Assembly (NCBI RefSeq): GCF_004784475.1
Contig: NZ_SRRT01000008.1
Span: 310,001-374,000 of the forward strand
Length of the DNA: 64,000 bases
Source: Streptomyces bauhiniae
GTDB taxonomy: Bacteria; Actinomycetota; Actinomycetes; Streptomycetales; Streptomycetaceae
Reading direction: 5' to 3'
A program made the position numbers and the translations under genes. Numbering within the stretch: position 1 is the first letter of the stretch; each line of letters starts with the position of its first letter. The notes below the pieces were generated by a model. The model saw only the letters and a list, made by a program, of their open reading frames with translations. It was not told the origin of the DNA and did not search any database. Shown in pieces: positions 1 to 7,786 of the stretch.

Positions 1-3
1 ACC

Positions 4-42
4 GGAGCGGGCCCCGCCGTGTTCACGGCAGGGGCCCGCTCC
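4..42 (-). terminator. Rho-independent-type hairpin after chpC
   Basis: Perfect 12-bp stem (4-15 with 31-42) extended by a 6-bp GCCGTG/CACGGC stem (16-21 with 24-29) and a single bulged A at 30. It lies just past the chpC stop codon at 65. There is no clear U-tract, as is usual for Streptomyces hairpin terminators. Confidence 0.75.
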
Positions 43-64
43 GTCTTACGGGTGGTGCGTCGGG

Positions 65-904
65 TCAGGCCGCGTTGCGCGCCTTGCGGTACAGGACCGC
101 GCCCGCAAGGACCGCGCCCGCGCCGGCCGACAGCGCGAGGCCGAGGGGCAGGTCGTCACCAGTGTGCGCGAGCGTGCCGCCTGCGGCGTGGCTCGCGGCG
201 CCCTGGTAGCCGACCTGGGAGGCACCCTGCGGGGTGTGACCACGGCCGGTGGAGGGGGTCGCGGGGGTGCTGGGCGTGCCGGGAGTGCTCGGGGAGCCGG
301 GGTTGGTCGGGGTGCCGGGGTTGCTCGGCTGCCCGGGGTTGCCCGGCGTGCCGGGGTTGGTCGGCTGCCCGGGGTTGCCCGGCGTGCCGGGATTCCCAGG
401 CTGACCAGGCGTCCCCGGATTCCCGGGCTGACCCGGATGCCCAGGCGTCCCCGGCGTCCCCGGTGGATTGTGCTGGTCGCGGCCGTGGTCGCCGTTTCCG
501 CACCGATTGCCCCCCGCCGGATTCCCCACGCCCACCACATCGACGCTGTTGCCGCACAGGTTGACCGGCACGTCCACCGGCACCTGCACGGTGTTCCCGG
601 AGCCCACTCCCGGTGAGTCGGTGGTGTGGGCGCCCGCGTGCGCGCCCCCTGACGCACCGCGCGCCCCGTTGTCGCAGGCGTTGCCGGCGGCCGGGTTGAG
701 CAGGCCCACCACGTCGACGGTGTTGCCGCAGGCGTTCACCGGTACATGGACCGGGACCTGCACGGTGTTGCCGGACAGTACGCCGGGCGAGCGGGCGGCG
801 GAGCCGGCCGCGCCCGCGTCGGCGTGTGCGTATCCACTGGCCGCCGCGATCACTCCGGTCGCGGCCGCCATCGTCATCAGGCCCTTACGGGTGCCCTGTC
901 GCAT
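65..904 (-). CDS. chpC: Long chaplin, cell-wall-anchored (ChpC-like)
   Basis: Surface-active amyloid protein that coats aerial hyphae and is covalently attached to peptidoglycan by a class E sortase. The 279-aa product has a signal peptide (about 1-28), two chaplin domains (about 39-78 and 97-136, each with two Cys: 59/77 and 117/135), a Pro-Gly-rich spacer (147-218), the sorting signal LAHTG (245-249), a hydrophobic segment (252-271) and an RK tail. Two domains plus a sortase signal define long chaplins ChpA-C. The ATG at 904 is preceded by a GGGGGGA ribosome-binding site. Its neighbour is the short chaplin chpH, as I recall for chpC-chpH of S. coelicolor. Assignment as ChpC rather than ChpA or ChpB rests on that neighbour. 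Confidence 0.93.
   Translation of the reverse strand: MRQGTRKGLMTMAAATGVIAAASGYAHADAGAAGSAARSPGVLSGNTVQVPVHVPVNACGNTVDVVGLLNPAAGNACDNGARGASGGAHAGAHTTDSPGVGSGNTVQVPVDVPVNLCGNSVDVVGVGNPAGGNRCGNGDHGRDQHNPPGTPGTPGHPGQPGNPGTPGQPGNPGTPGNPGQPTNPGTPGNPGQPSNPGTPTNPGSPSTPGTPSTPATPSTGRGHTPQGASQVGYQGAASHAAGGTLAHTGDDLPLGLALSAGAGAVLAGAVLYRKARNAA
251..466 (-). repeat. Pro-Gly-rich tandem repeats in chpC
   Basis: Degenerate short direct repeats encode a collagen-like NPG-TPG-QPG series (chpC residues 147-218). The spacer presumably carries the chaplin domains through the peptidoglycan. Tracts like this are prone to copy-number change. Confidence 0.85.
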
Positions 905-952
905 GTTCTGATCCCCCCTGGGATGTCCCTGCTTCGACTGCGTGCGGAACCG

Positions 953-992
953 GTCGGCCCCGGAGCGCGGGGATCGCGCGTCCGGGGCCGAC
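953..992 (-). terminator. Hairpin between chpH and chpC
   Basis: Nested inverted repeat: a 12-bp stem (953-964 with 981-992) and an inner 5-bp stem (965-969 with 975-979) around a 5-nt loop. It lies downstream of the chpH stop (1026) and upstream of the chpC start, so it probably ends most chpH transcripts. Confidence 0.75.
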
Positions 993-1025
993 GGTTCGCT
1001 GAAGACGCCTTGTGAACGGCTGACG

Positions 1026-1259
1026 TCAGTCGTTGACGCAGGTGTTGCCGAAGGCGGGGTTCAGGAGCCCGATCACGTCGACCGTGTTGCCGCAGACGTT
1101 CACCGGAACGTGCACCGGCACCTGGACGACGTTGCCGGACAGGACGCCCGGCGAACCCACGGCGGCACCGCTGGCACCGGCGTCGGCGGCGGCCATGCCC
1201 GCACCCGCGAGAACGAGTCCACCGGTGGCGACCGCAGCAGCGACGACCTTCTTGATCAT
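1026..1259 (-). CDS. chpH: Short chaplin (ChpH-like)
   Basis: Secreted short chaplin that assembles into the hydrophobic rodlet layer. The 77-aa product has a signal peptide (about 1-25, ending in AAADAG) and one chaplin domain with conserved Cys56 and Cys74 and the GNVVQVPVHVPVNVCGN core. The start at 1259 is supported by a clear AGGAGG at 1264-1269; an upstream in-frame ATG (1289) is rejected because it would add non-signal residues. From memory the sequence is very close to S. coelicolor ChpH, which is essential for normal aerial growth. The AT-richer stretch at about 1300-1385 is the likely promoter region; chaplin promoters are known BldN targets, but I cannot place a box with confidence. 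Confidence 0.95.
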   Translation of the reverse strand: MIKKVVAAAVATGGLVLAGAGMAAADAGASGAAVGSPGVLSGNVVQVPVHVPVNVCGNTVDVIGLLNPAFGNTCVND

Positions 1260-1406
1260 TATTCCTCCTAGTTGGAAACGCGGCCCCAAGGTGCGGGGTC
1301 ACATCACGAGTAACGAGGAGGGAGTAATCGGGCTACGAGCTTATCGTCGCATTCACTCTTCTCAGTTGATCTCGTACGTCTGCCCGATTACCCGTGAGCG
1401 GGCGGG

Positions 1407-2732
1407 TCAGGAGGCGTCGATGAACCGGTCGAGCACCCGCACGCCGAACTGGAGCCCGTCCACCGGAACCCGCTCGTCCACGCCGTGGAACATCCCGGCG
1501 AAGTCCAGCTCCGGCGGCAGCTTGAGCGGCGCGAAGCCGAAGCCGCGGATGCCGAGGTCGTCGAACGACTTGGCGTCCGTACCGCCGGAGAGCATGTACG
1601 GCACCGCACGCGCGATCGGGTCCTCGGCCAGCAGTGCGGACTGCATGGCCTCCACGAGGGCACCGTCGAAGCTGGTTTCGACAGCCTTGTCCGCATGGAC
1701 GTCCGAGCGGCGCACGTTCGGGCCCAGCAGCCGGTCGAGGTCGGTGAGGAACTCCTCCTCGTGGCCCGGCAGGAAGCGGCCGTCGATGTGCGCGGTGGCC
1801 TCGCCGGGGATGACGTTGACCTTGTAACCGGCGTTCAACTGCGTGGGGTTGGCGGTGTTGCTGAGGGTGGCGCCGATCAGCTTGGCGATGCCGCCGAGCC
1901 GGGCGAGGGTCGACTCCATGTCCTCGGGGTCGAGTTCGGTGCCGAGCGCGTCGCCGAGTTCGTCCAGGAAGGCGCGGGTGGTCTTGGTGACCCGGACCGG
2001 GAACTTGTGGCGGCCGACGCGGGCGACCGCCTCGGACAGCTCGGTGATGGCGTTGTCGCGGTGGATCATCGAGCCGTGCCCGGCGGTGCCGGCCACGGTC
2101 AGCTTCATCCAGTGCATGCCCTTCTCGGCCGTCTGGATCAGATAGAGCCGCCGCTGCTCGTTCACCGTGAAGGAGAACCCGCCGACCTCGCTGATCGCCT
2201 CGGTGACGCCCTCGAACAGCTCGGGGTGGTTGTCGACCAGGTACCGGGCGCCGTAGGTGCCCCCCGCCTCTTCGTCGGCGAGGAACGCGACGACGATGTC
2301 GCGCGGGGGCTTGCGCCCGCTGCGCAGCCGGTCGCGGATCACCGCGAGGGTCATCGCGTCCATGTCCTTCATGTCGACCGCCCCGCGCCCCCACACGCAC
2401 CCGTCGGCGACCTCGCCGGCGAAGGGGTCGTGCGTCCAGTCGTCCGCGTTGGCCGGTACGACGTCCAGGTGGCCGTGGATCAGCAGGGCCGGCCGGGACG
2501 GGTCCTCGCCCTCGATGCGGGCGACGGTGGACGCGCGCCCCGGATGCGACTCGAAGATCTTCGGCTCCAGGCCGACCTCGGCGAGCTTGCCGGCGACGTA
2601 CTCGGCGGCGGCGCGCTCGCCGGGTCCTGAGTGGTCGCCGTAGTTGCTGGTGTCGAACCGGATCAGCTCGCGGCAGAGGTCCACGACCTCGTCCTCACCG
2701 GTGACGCCCTTGGCCGTGTCCGTCTCGCTCAC
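1407..2732 (-). CDS. M20 family zinc-dependent dipeptidase/deacylase
   Basis: Cytoplasmic M20/M25/M40 metallopeptidase of 441 aa; the substrate is not predictable. The metal-site pattern is intact: HGHLD at 86-90 (His88, Asp90), bridging Asp120 in GAVDMKD, catalytic and metal Glu154-Glu155 in ADEEAGG, and C-terminal GGTDAKSF and MFHGVDE supplying the last ligand. A dimerisation insert occupies the middle, as usual for the family. The GTG at 2732 is chosen because GGGAGG lies at 2740-2745; the longer reading from 2822 adds only low-complexity residues. Monocistronic between chpH and tRNA-Leu. Confidence 0.92.
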   Translation of the reverse strand: MSETDTAKGVTGEDEVVDLCRELIRFDTSNYGDHSGPGERAAAEYVAGKLAEVGLEPKIFESHPGRASTVARIEGEDPSRPALLIHGHLDVVPANADDWTHDPFAGEVADGCVWGRGAVDMKDMDAMTLAVIRDRLRSGRKPPRDIVVAFLADEEAGGTYGARYLVDNHPELFEGVTEAISEVGGFSFTVNEQRRLYLIQTAEKGMHWMKLTVAGTAGHGSMIHRDNAITELSEAVARVGRHKFPVRVTKTTRAFLDELGDALGTELDPEDMESTLARLGGIAKLIGATLSNTANPTQLNAGYKVNVIPGEATAHIDGRFLPGHEEEFLTDLDRLLGPNVRRSDVHADKAVETSFDGALVEAMQSALLAEDPIARAVPYMLSGGTDAKSFDDLGIRGFGFAPLKLPPELDFAGMFHGVDERVPVDGLQFGVRVLDRFIDAS

Positions 2733-2849
2733 GCTGCTTCCTCCCGCTGTCACTGCTGGTGGGTCACCCCCATCCTCCCCCTGCCCGGCCCGTTCGCGTC
2801 CACCCCGCCACAGGGCGTTCACACAGCGGGGACCGGGGCCGGGGGGTGA

Positions 2850-2877
2850 TCGGACACCCTCGAAAGCCTGGTAATGT
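2850..2877 (+). promoter_or_regulatory. Possible vegetative promoter of tRNA-Leu
   Basis: TAATGT at 2872-2877 fits a sigma-HrdB-type -10 (TAnnnT). A weak -35 candidate lies near 2850-2855 with about 16-bp spacing. The site is about 45 bp before the mature tRNA 5' end. Inferred from position and sequence only. Confidence 0.4.
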
Positions 2878-2920
2878 TTCCTTCGTCGCCGCGGGGAACA
2901 CCCCGCACGACAGACACCTT

Positions 2921-3008
2921 GTCCGGGTGGCGGAATGGCAGACGCGCTAGCTTGAGGTGCTAGTGCCCTTTATCGGGCGTGGGGGTTCAAGTCCCCCCTC
3001 GGACACCA
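2921..3008 (+). tRNA. tRNA-Leu (anticodon GAG), CCA encoded
   Basis: 88-nt class II tRNA. The acceptor stem pairs GTCCGGG (2921-2927) with CTCGGAC (2998-3004), followed by discriminator A and an encoded CCA at 3006-3008. The anticodon stem CTAGC/GCTAG encloses loop TTGAGGT, giving anticodon GAG, which reads CUC and CUU. The long variable arm with the TGCCC-TTTAT-CGGGCG hairpin is typical of tRNA-Leu, and the T arm has GGTTCAAGTCC. Confidence 0.97.
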
Positions 3009-3010
3009 CT

Positions 3011-3047
3011 GAAGGACCCCTGTCGATCAGGGGTCCTTCTGCTTTTC
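3011..3047 (+). terminator. Terminator of tRNA-Leu
   Basis: 12-bp perfect stem (3011-3022 with 3028-3039), 5-nt loop, then a T-rich tail TGCTTTT. Begins 3 nt after the tRNA CCA. Confidence 0.92.
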
Positions 3048-3073
3048 CGGACTCTGGGGCGCCGTCCGGCACA

Positions 3074-3496
3074 ATGGCGCGCATGGCTCGTCGCACCTCT
3101 CGTACGCCCTCCCGTAACACCGCTCCCGCTGCCTGCCCCTGTGGGCTGCCGGGGAACTACGCCGACTGCTGTGGGCGGTTCCATTCCGGGGGCGTTGCCG
3201 CGCCGAGTGCGGAGGCGCTGATGCGGTCGCGGTACAGCGCGTTCGTCGTGGGGGACGTGGAGTATCTGGTGCGGACCTGGCATCCGGGGACGCGGCCCGA
3301 GCGGCTCGACCTCGATCCCGGGATGCGGTGGACGGGGCTGGAGATCCTGGAGACCGAGGGCGGGTCCGCCTTCCACTCGGCCGGGACCGTGACGTTCCGG
3401 GCGTCGTACCGGGGTGGTGCGCTGCATGAGCGGAGCCGGTTCGAGCGGGTGGACGGGGCGTGGGTGTACGTCGACGGGGAGTTCCTCGAGGGCTGA
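3074..3496 (+). CDS. YchJ-family protein (SEC-C-like Cys cluster plus NTF2-like domain)
   Basis: 140-aa UPF0225/YchJ-type protein of unknown function. The N-terminus carries a Cys-rich metal-binding motif (C-P-C-G, then a CC pair in ADCCGRFH, about residues 21-37) like the SEC-C zinc motif. The remainder (about 45-140), starting at SAEALMRSRYSAFV, is the NTF2-like fold typical of the family. Starts at 3074 or 3083 are both ATG; neither has a convincing ribosome-binding site, so translation may be leaderless. The preceding hairpin at 3011 separates it from the tRNA. Ends 17 nt from the convergent gntR. Confidence 0.85.
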   Translation: MARMARRTSRTPSRNTAPAACPCGLPGNYADCCGRFHSGGVAAPSAEALMRSRYSAFVVGDVEYLVRTWHPGTRPERLDLDPGMRWTGLEILETEGGSAFHSAGTVTFRASYRGGALHERSRFERVDGAWVYVDGEFLEG

Positions 3497-3513
3497 GACC
3501 TGAAGACTGAGAC

Positions 3514-4215
3514 CTACGGCACCAGGATGTCCAGCTCCTGGAGCGCGCCCACCGTGATCTCCCGGGTCAGTTCCTCCGCGCGGACGCTGTCGCCGGCGCG
3601 GACGGCCTCGGCGACACGGACGTGCAGGGTGACGGCCGGCGGGTGGGGGTCGGCGAACATCACGTCGTGATGGGTGCGGCCTGCGAGGACCTCGGCGACG
3701 ACGTCCCCGAGCCGGGCGAACATCTCGTTGCCGGACGCCGTGAGGATGATCCGGTGGAAGGCGATGTCGTGGATCAGGTACTGGTCCAGCTTGTGGCCGC
3801 GTGAGTTGGCGACCATCCCGAGGGCGCACTCGGTGAGTTCGGCGCACTGCTCGGCGGTGGCGTTGCGGGCGGTGAGGCCCGCCGCGATGGGCTCGATCGC
3901 GGAGCGCAGCACGGTCAGCGAGCGCAGTTGGTGCGGGCGGTCGGCGCCGGCCAGGCGCCAGCGGATGACCTGCGGATCGTAGACGTTCCACTCGTGCTTG
4001 GGGCGGACCGTGACGCCGACGCGGCGGCGGGAGGCGACCAGGTGCATGGACTCCAGCACGCGGACCGCCTCGCGCATGACGGAGCGGGAGACGTCGAACT
4101 GCTGGGCGAGTTCGTCGGTGCGCAGGACGCTGCCCGGCGGGTACTCGCCCGCCGTGATCGCGGGGCCGAGGGTGTCCAGTACGCGGCCGTGCAGCCCCCG
4201 GCCCGGTGTGCTCAT
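3514..4215 (-). CDS. gntR: GntR/FadR-family repressor of the gluconate operon
   Basis: 233-aa transcription factor with an N-terminal GntR winged helix (about 5-72, core VSRSVMREAVRVLE) and a C-terminal FCD ligand domain (about 90-220) with metal or ligand residues around Asp150-His154 (HDIAFHR). It is divergent from the kinase, permease and dehydrogenase genes, so gluconate or a phosphorylated derivative is the probable effector, as known for Streptomyces and Corynebacterium GntR. The 141-nt region shared with gntK holds a short palindrome at 4250-4260 that is a candidate operator. ATG start at 4215 with only a weak Shine-Dalgarno. Confidence 0.88.
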   Translation of the reverse strand: MSTPGRGLHGRVLDTLGPAITAGEYPPGSVLRTDELAQQFDVSRSVMREAVRVLESMHLVASRRRVGVTVRPKHEWNVYDPQVIRWRLAGADRPHQLRSLTVLRSAIEPIAAGLTARNATAEQCAELTECALGMVANSRGHKLDQYLIHDIAFHRIILTASGNEMFARLGDVVAEVLAGRTHHDVMFADPHPPAVTLHVRVAEAVRAGDSVRAEELTREITVGALQELDILVP

Positions 4216-4249
4216 GCGCTCAGCGTACGGCCTGGATCACAGCCATAAA

Positions 4250-4260
4250 AAGTCAGACTT
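4250..4260. promoter_or_regulatory. Candidate GntR operator
   Basis: Perfect palindrome AAGTC-A-GACTT in an AT-rich stretch between divergent gntR and gntK. It is flanked by two copies of TCACAGCCA (4237-4245 and 4266-4274) spaced 29 nt apart. The position suits an operator for both transcripts. Assigning it to GntR is inference. Confidence 0.5.
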
Positions 4261-4306
4261 ATATGTCACAGCCACTTGAATTTGTCGTACCTAATGGGTT
4301 TCAGTA

Positions 4307-4333
4307 CATCGACGCCGGAGTACGGCGTCGATG
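4307..4333 (+). promoter_or_regulatory. Perfect hairpin in the gntK leader
   Basis: Eleven-bp perfect inverted repeat CATCGACGCCG / CGGCGTCGATG around a 5-nt loop, 15 nt upstream of the gntK Shine-Dalgarno (GAGG, 4348-4351). It is too close to the start to be an ordinary terminator, so it may be a second operator or an RNA element. Confidence 0.6.
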
Positions 4334-4356
4334 TCGAAGAAGACAGCGAGGCAGTC

Positions 4357-4869
4357 ATGCGCACCCCCCAGGTCGTCGTCGTGATGGGCGTCGCCGGGAC
4401 GGGCAAGACCACGATCGGTCCTTTGCTCGCCGCCCGGCTGGGCGTCCCGTACGCCGAGGGCGACGACTTCCACCCGCAGGCCAACATCGACAAGATGTCC
4501 GCGGGTACCCCCCTGGCAGACGCCGACCGGTGGCCGTGGCTCGATGCCATCGGGCGCTGGGCGCACGGCCGGGCGGGGCTCGGCGGGGTGGTCAGCAGCT
4601 CGGCGCTGAAGCGGTCGTACCGCGACCGGCTGCGGGCCGAGGCTCCCGGTGTGGTGTTCGTGCACCTGACCGGCAGCCGTGAGCTGATCGAGAGCCGGAT
4701 GTCGCAGCGGCAGGGCCACTTCATGCCGACCGCGCTGCTGGACTCGCAGTTCGCCACGCTCCAGCCGCTCCAGGCGGACGAGGCGGGTGTCGCCGTCGAC
4801 GTCAGCGGGTCCCCCGAGGAGATCACCGAGCGGGCGGCCGAGGCTCTGGCCGCGTTCGCCGCCGCGTAG
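4357..4869 (+). CDS. gntK: Gluconokinase
   Basis: Phosphorylates D-gluconate to 6-phosphogluconate for the pentose phosphate pathway. The 170-aa length is normal for GntK-type P-loop kinases. Walker A is GVAGTGKTT (11-19); EGDDFHPQANIDKMSAGTPL and the CSALKRSYRD-like segment (SSALKRSYRDRLR) are family signatures. The start is ATG 4357 with GAGG upstream; the longer in-frame reading from 4276 would run through the leader hairpin. First gene of gntK-gntP-SDR, divergent from gntR. Confidence 0.95.
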   Translation: MRTPQVVVVMGVAGTGKTTIGPLLAARLGVPYAEGDDFHPQANIDKMSAGTPLADADRWPWLDAIGRWAHGRAGLGGVVSSSALKRSYRDRLRAEAPGVVFVHLTGSRELIESRMSQRQGHFMPTALLDSQFATLQPLQADEAGVAVDVSGSPEEITERAAEALAAFAAA

Positions 4870-4973
4870 CCCCCCTCCGCAGTACCAGTACCGCAGCACC
4901 GCAGTACCCCCTTTTCACCCCTTTTCTTCACCCCCTCATGTCCCCCGAATCCCCGTAACCGCAAGGGAATCCC

Positions 4974-6371
4974 GTGACCAGACTCAGCGTCGAGATGCTG
5001 GCAGCGGACACCGTCCAGCCGATCACCTCGGCCGGCCACGCCCAACTGGGCATAGCCGTCCTGGCGGGCATCGCCGTCATCGTTTTTCTCATCACCAAGT
5101 TCAAGCTCCACGCCTTCCTGGCCCTGACCATCGGTTCGCTGGTGCTCGGGGCGGTGGCCGGTGCCCCGCTCGACAAGGCGATCGTGAGCTTCACGACCGG
5201 CCTGGGCAGCACGGTCGCCGGTGTCGGTGTGCTGATCGCGCTCGGCGCGATCCTCGGCAAGCTGCTCGCCGACTCCGGCGGCGCCGACCAGATCGTCGAC
5301 ACGATCCTCGCCAAGGCGGGCGGCCGTGCGATGCCGTGGGCCATGGTGCTCATCGCGTCCGTGATCGGTCTGCCGCTGTTCTTCGAGGTCGGCATCGTGC
5401 TGCTGATCCCGGTCGTCCTGATGGTCGCCCGGCGCGGCAACTACTCGCTGATGCGCATCGGCATCCCGGCGCTGGCCGGTCTGTCCGTGATGCACGGCCT
5501 GATCCCGCCGCACCCCGGCCCGCTGGTCGCCATCGACGCGGTCAAGGCCAACCTGGGTGTCACGCTGGCGCTCGGCATCGTGGTCGCCATCCCGACCGTG
5601 ATCATCGCCGGTCCGCTGTTCTCCAAGGTCGCCGCCCGCTGGGTGGACGTCCAGGCGCCGGACCGGATGATCCCGGAGCGCGCCTCGGAGAGCCTGGAGC
5701 GCCGTCCGGGCTTCGGCGCCACGCTGGCCACCGTGCTGCTGCCGGTGGTGCTGATGCTGGCGAAGGCCCTGGTGGACATCGTCATCGACGACCCGGCCGA
5801 CATGACCCAGCGGGTCTTCGACGTGGTCGGCTCGCCGCTGGTCGCGCTGCTCGCCGCGGTGATCGTCGCCTTCTTCACGCTGGGCCGCCCCGCGGGCTTC
5901 ACCAAGGGCCGCCTCCAGCAGACCGTCGAGAAGGGCCTGATGCCGATCGCCGGCATCCTGCTGATCGTCGGCGCGGGCGGTGGCTTCAAGCAGACGCTGA
6001 TCGACTGCGGTGTGGGCCAGATGATCCTGGACATCTCCAAGGACTGGTCGATCCCGGCGCTGCTGCTGGCCTGGCTGATCGCGGTGGCGATCCGCCTCGC
6101 GACCGGCTCCGCCACGGTGGCCACGGTCTCCGCGGCCGGTCTGGTCGCGCCCCTCGCGGCCGACATGTCGACCACGCACACGGCCCTGCTGGTGCTGGCC
6201 ATCGGCGCCGGTTCGCTCTTCTTCAGCCATGTCAACGACGCCGGCTTCTGGCTGGTGAAGGAGTACTTCGGCCTGAGCGTCGGCCAGACGGTGAAGACCT
6301 GGTCGGTGATGGAGACCATCATCTCGGTGGTCGCCGGCGGCCTGGTCCTGCTGCTGTCACTGGTGATCTAG
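4974..6371 (+). CDS. gntP: GntP-family gluconate permease
   Basis: 465-aa integral membrane symporter importing gluconate. It is hydrophobic throughout with about 12 predicted transmembrane helices and the family motif GLIPPHPGP near residue 180. Start GTG at 4974 with AAGGGAA upstream. It lies 104 nt after gntK; that spacer contains repeated CAGTAC and C/T-rich runs but no strong hairpin. It ends 13 nt before the dehydrogenase gene, whose ribosome-binding site overlaps the gntP stop codon. Confidence 0.95.
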   Translation: MTRLSVEMLAADTVQPITSAGHAQLGIAVLAGIAVIVFLITKFKLHAFLALTIGSLVLGAVAGAPLDKAIVSFTTGLGSTVAGVGVLIALGAILGKLLADSGGADQIVDTILAKAGGRAMPWAMVLIASVIGLPLFFEVGIVLLIPVVLMVARRGNYSLMRIGIPALAGLSVMHGLIPPHPGPLVAIDAVKANLGVTLALGIVVAIPTVIIAGPLFSKVAARWVDVQAPDRMIPERASESLERRPGFGATLATVLLPVVLMLAKALVDIVIDDPADMTQRVFDVVGSPLVALLAAVIVAFFTLGRPAGFTKGRLQQTVEKGLMPIAGILLIVGAGGGFKQTLIDCGVGQMILDISKDWSIPALLLAWLIAVAIRLATGSATVATVSAAGLVAPLAADMSTTHTALLVLAIGAGSLFFSHVNDAGFWLVKEYFGLSVGQTVKTWSVMETIISVVAGGLVLLLSLVI

Positions 6372-6384
6372 GAGCGGTACGGCG

Positions 6385-7149
6385 ATGACGGCTCACCCTC
6401 TCTTCGACATCAGCGGCCGTACGGCCCTGGTCACCGGTTCCAGCCGGGGCATCGGACTCGCCCTGGCCCGTGGTCTCGCCGAGGCGGGCTGCACCGTGGT
6501 CCTCAACGGACGGGACGGTGACCGCCTCGCGCGGGCGGCGGCGGAACTGCCCGGCGGCCTGGTGCACACGGCGGTGTTCGACGTGACCGACGGCCCCTCG
6601 GTGGCCGCCGGGATCGCCGGGGTCGAGGAGCGGGTGGGCCCGCTGGACATCCTGGTCAACAACGCGGGGATGCAACTGCGGGCGCCACTGCTGGAGTTCA
6701 CCGACTCCGACTGGCACCGCATCCTCGACACCAATCTCACCAGCGCGTTCCTCACCGGCCGCGAGGCCGCCCGGCGGATGACCGAGCGCGGGCACGGCAA
6801 GATCGTGAACGTGTGCTCGCTGCAGAGCGAGGTGGTCCGCCCCGGCATCGCGCCGTACGCGGCGACCAAGGGCGCGCTGAAGATGCTCACCAAGGGCATG
6901 TGCGCGGACTGGGGTCCGCGGGGCGTGCAGGTCAACGGGCTGGGGCCCGGTTACATCGAGACCGAGCTGACCCGGCCGCTGGTCGAGGACGCCGAGTTCA
7001 GCGCGTGGGTGCGGGGGCGGACCCCGGCCGGGCGCTGGGGGCGTACCGAGGACCTGGTCGGCGGGCTGCTGTTCCTGGTCTCCCCCGCCGCCGACTTCGT
7101 CACCGGCCAGGTGCTGTACGTCGACGGCGGCATGACGAGCGTGCTCTGA
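6385..7149 (+). CDS. SDR oxidoreductase, gluconate 5-dehydrogenase-like
   Basis: 254-aa classical short-chain dehydrogenase. The Rossmann motif TGSSRGIG is at 17-24, NNAG at 92-95 and the catalytic triad Ser145-Tyr158-Lys162 is complete. Position directly after the gluconate permease, together with similarity to Gno/IdnO enzymes, suggests interconversion of gluconate and 5-ketogluconate. A related role such as 2-keto sugar acid reduction cannot be excluded. Translation is probably coupled to gntP (RBS GGAG overlaps the gntP stop). Confidence 0.87.
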   Translation: MTAHPLFDISGRTALVTGSSRGIGLALARGLAEAGCTVVLNGRDGDRLARAAAELPGGLVHTAVFDVTDGPSVAAGIAGVEERVGPLDILVNNAGMQLRAPLLEFTDSDWHRILDTNLTSAFLTGREAARRMTERGHGKIVNVCSLQSEVVRPGIAPYAATKGALKMLTKGMCADWGPRGVQVNGLGPGYIETELTRPLVEDAEFSAWVRGRTPAGRWGRTEDLVGGLLFLVSPAADFVTGQVLYVDGGMTSVL

Positions 7150-7159
7150 GAGCGCGTAC

Positions 7160-7786
7160 TTACGGGCGCCAGAGCGGGTGTTCCCGCTCCGCCCACTCCC
7201 GGCTCACGGTGCCGGTGCGCAGTCCCCGCCGGGCCTCCGGGTCGCCGAGGGCCTTGCCGATGTGTCCCGCGAGGACCACGCCGACGGTCAGGGCCAGCCA
7301 GTCGTGGACGAAGGTGGCCGAGGTGCGCCACAGCAGCGGGGTGAGGTGGGTGAACCACATCATCAGACCGGTGCCGAGCATCACCAGGACGGCCCCGGCG
7401 ATCCAGGCCGTGTAGACCTTCTGCCCCGCGTTGAACTTGCCCGCGGGGCGTTCCGCGTACCGCCGGTCCCGGCGCAGGGCGGCGCGCAGCCAGCGCCGGT
7501 CGTGCGGGCCGAACCGGTTGAGCGCGCCCAGGTCGGCGCGGAACGCCCGCGAGACCAGGCCCAGCAGCACCGGCACGGGCAGCGCGAGCCCGGCCCATTC
7601 GTGGACGCGTACGACGAGTGCGCGGCGGCCGACCAGCACGGCGAGCTGGGGCACGTAGAGGCAGGCGGCCGTGATCACGCAGACGGCCATGAGGGCGGCG
7701 CCGGTGCGGTGGACCCAGCGTTCGGCGGGGGTGAAGCGGTGGACGCGGGCGCTGGTGGGCGCCGGGGTGTCAGCTCGTAGGGTCAT
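7160..7786 (-). CDS. Cytochrome b561-type membrane subunit
   Basis: 208-aa membrane protein with about four transmembrane helices and candidate haem-ligand His residues in VHRTG, VHEWAGL, FVHDWLAL and GHIGKALG. This pattern matches the b-type cytochrome subunits that pass electrons between quinones and a periplasmic-side molybdoenzyme. It overlaps the upstream molybdopterin oxidoreductase gene by 17 bp when started at ATG 7786, so the two are translationally coupled and probably form one complex, analogous in layout to MsrQ-MsrP. A 25-residue longer start exists but would extend the overlap to 92 bp. Confidence 0.83.
   Translation of the reverse strand: MTLRADTPAPTSARVHRFTPAERWVHRTGAALMAVCVITAACLYVPQLAVLVGRRALVVRVHEWAGLALPVPVLLGLVSRAFRADLGALNRFGPHDRRWLRAALRRDRRYAERPAGKFNAGQKVYTAWIAGAVLVMLGTGLMMWFTHLTPLLWRTSATFVHDWLALTVGVVLAGHIGKALGDPEARRGLRTGTVSREWAEREHPLWRP

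Noticed and set aside
251..466. CRISPR array or satellite in chpC
   Set aside because: The repeats are in-frame Pro-Gly codons without unique spacers.
4266..6230. 654-aa antisense frame over gntK/gntP
   Set aside because: Asp/Arg/Gln-rich low-complexity translation opposite strong family matches.
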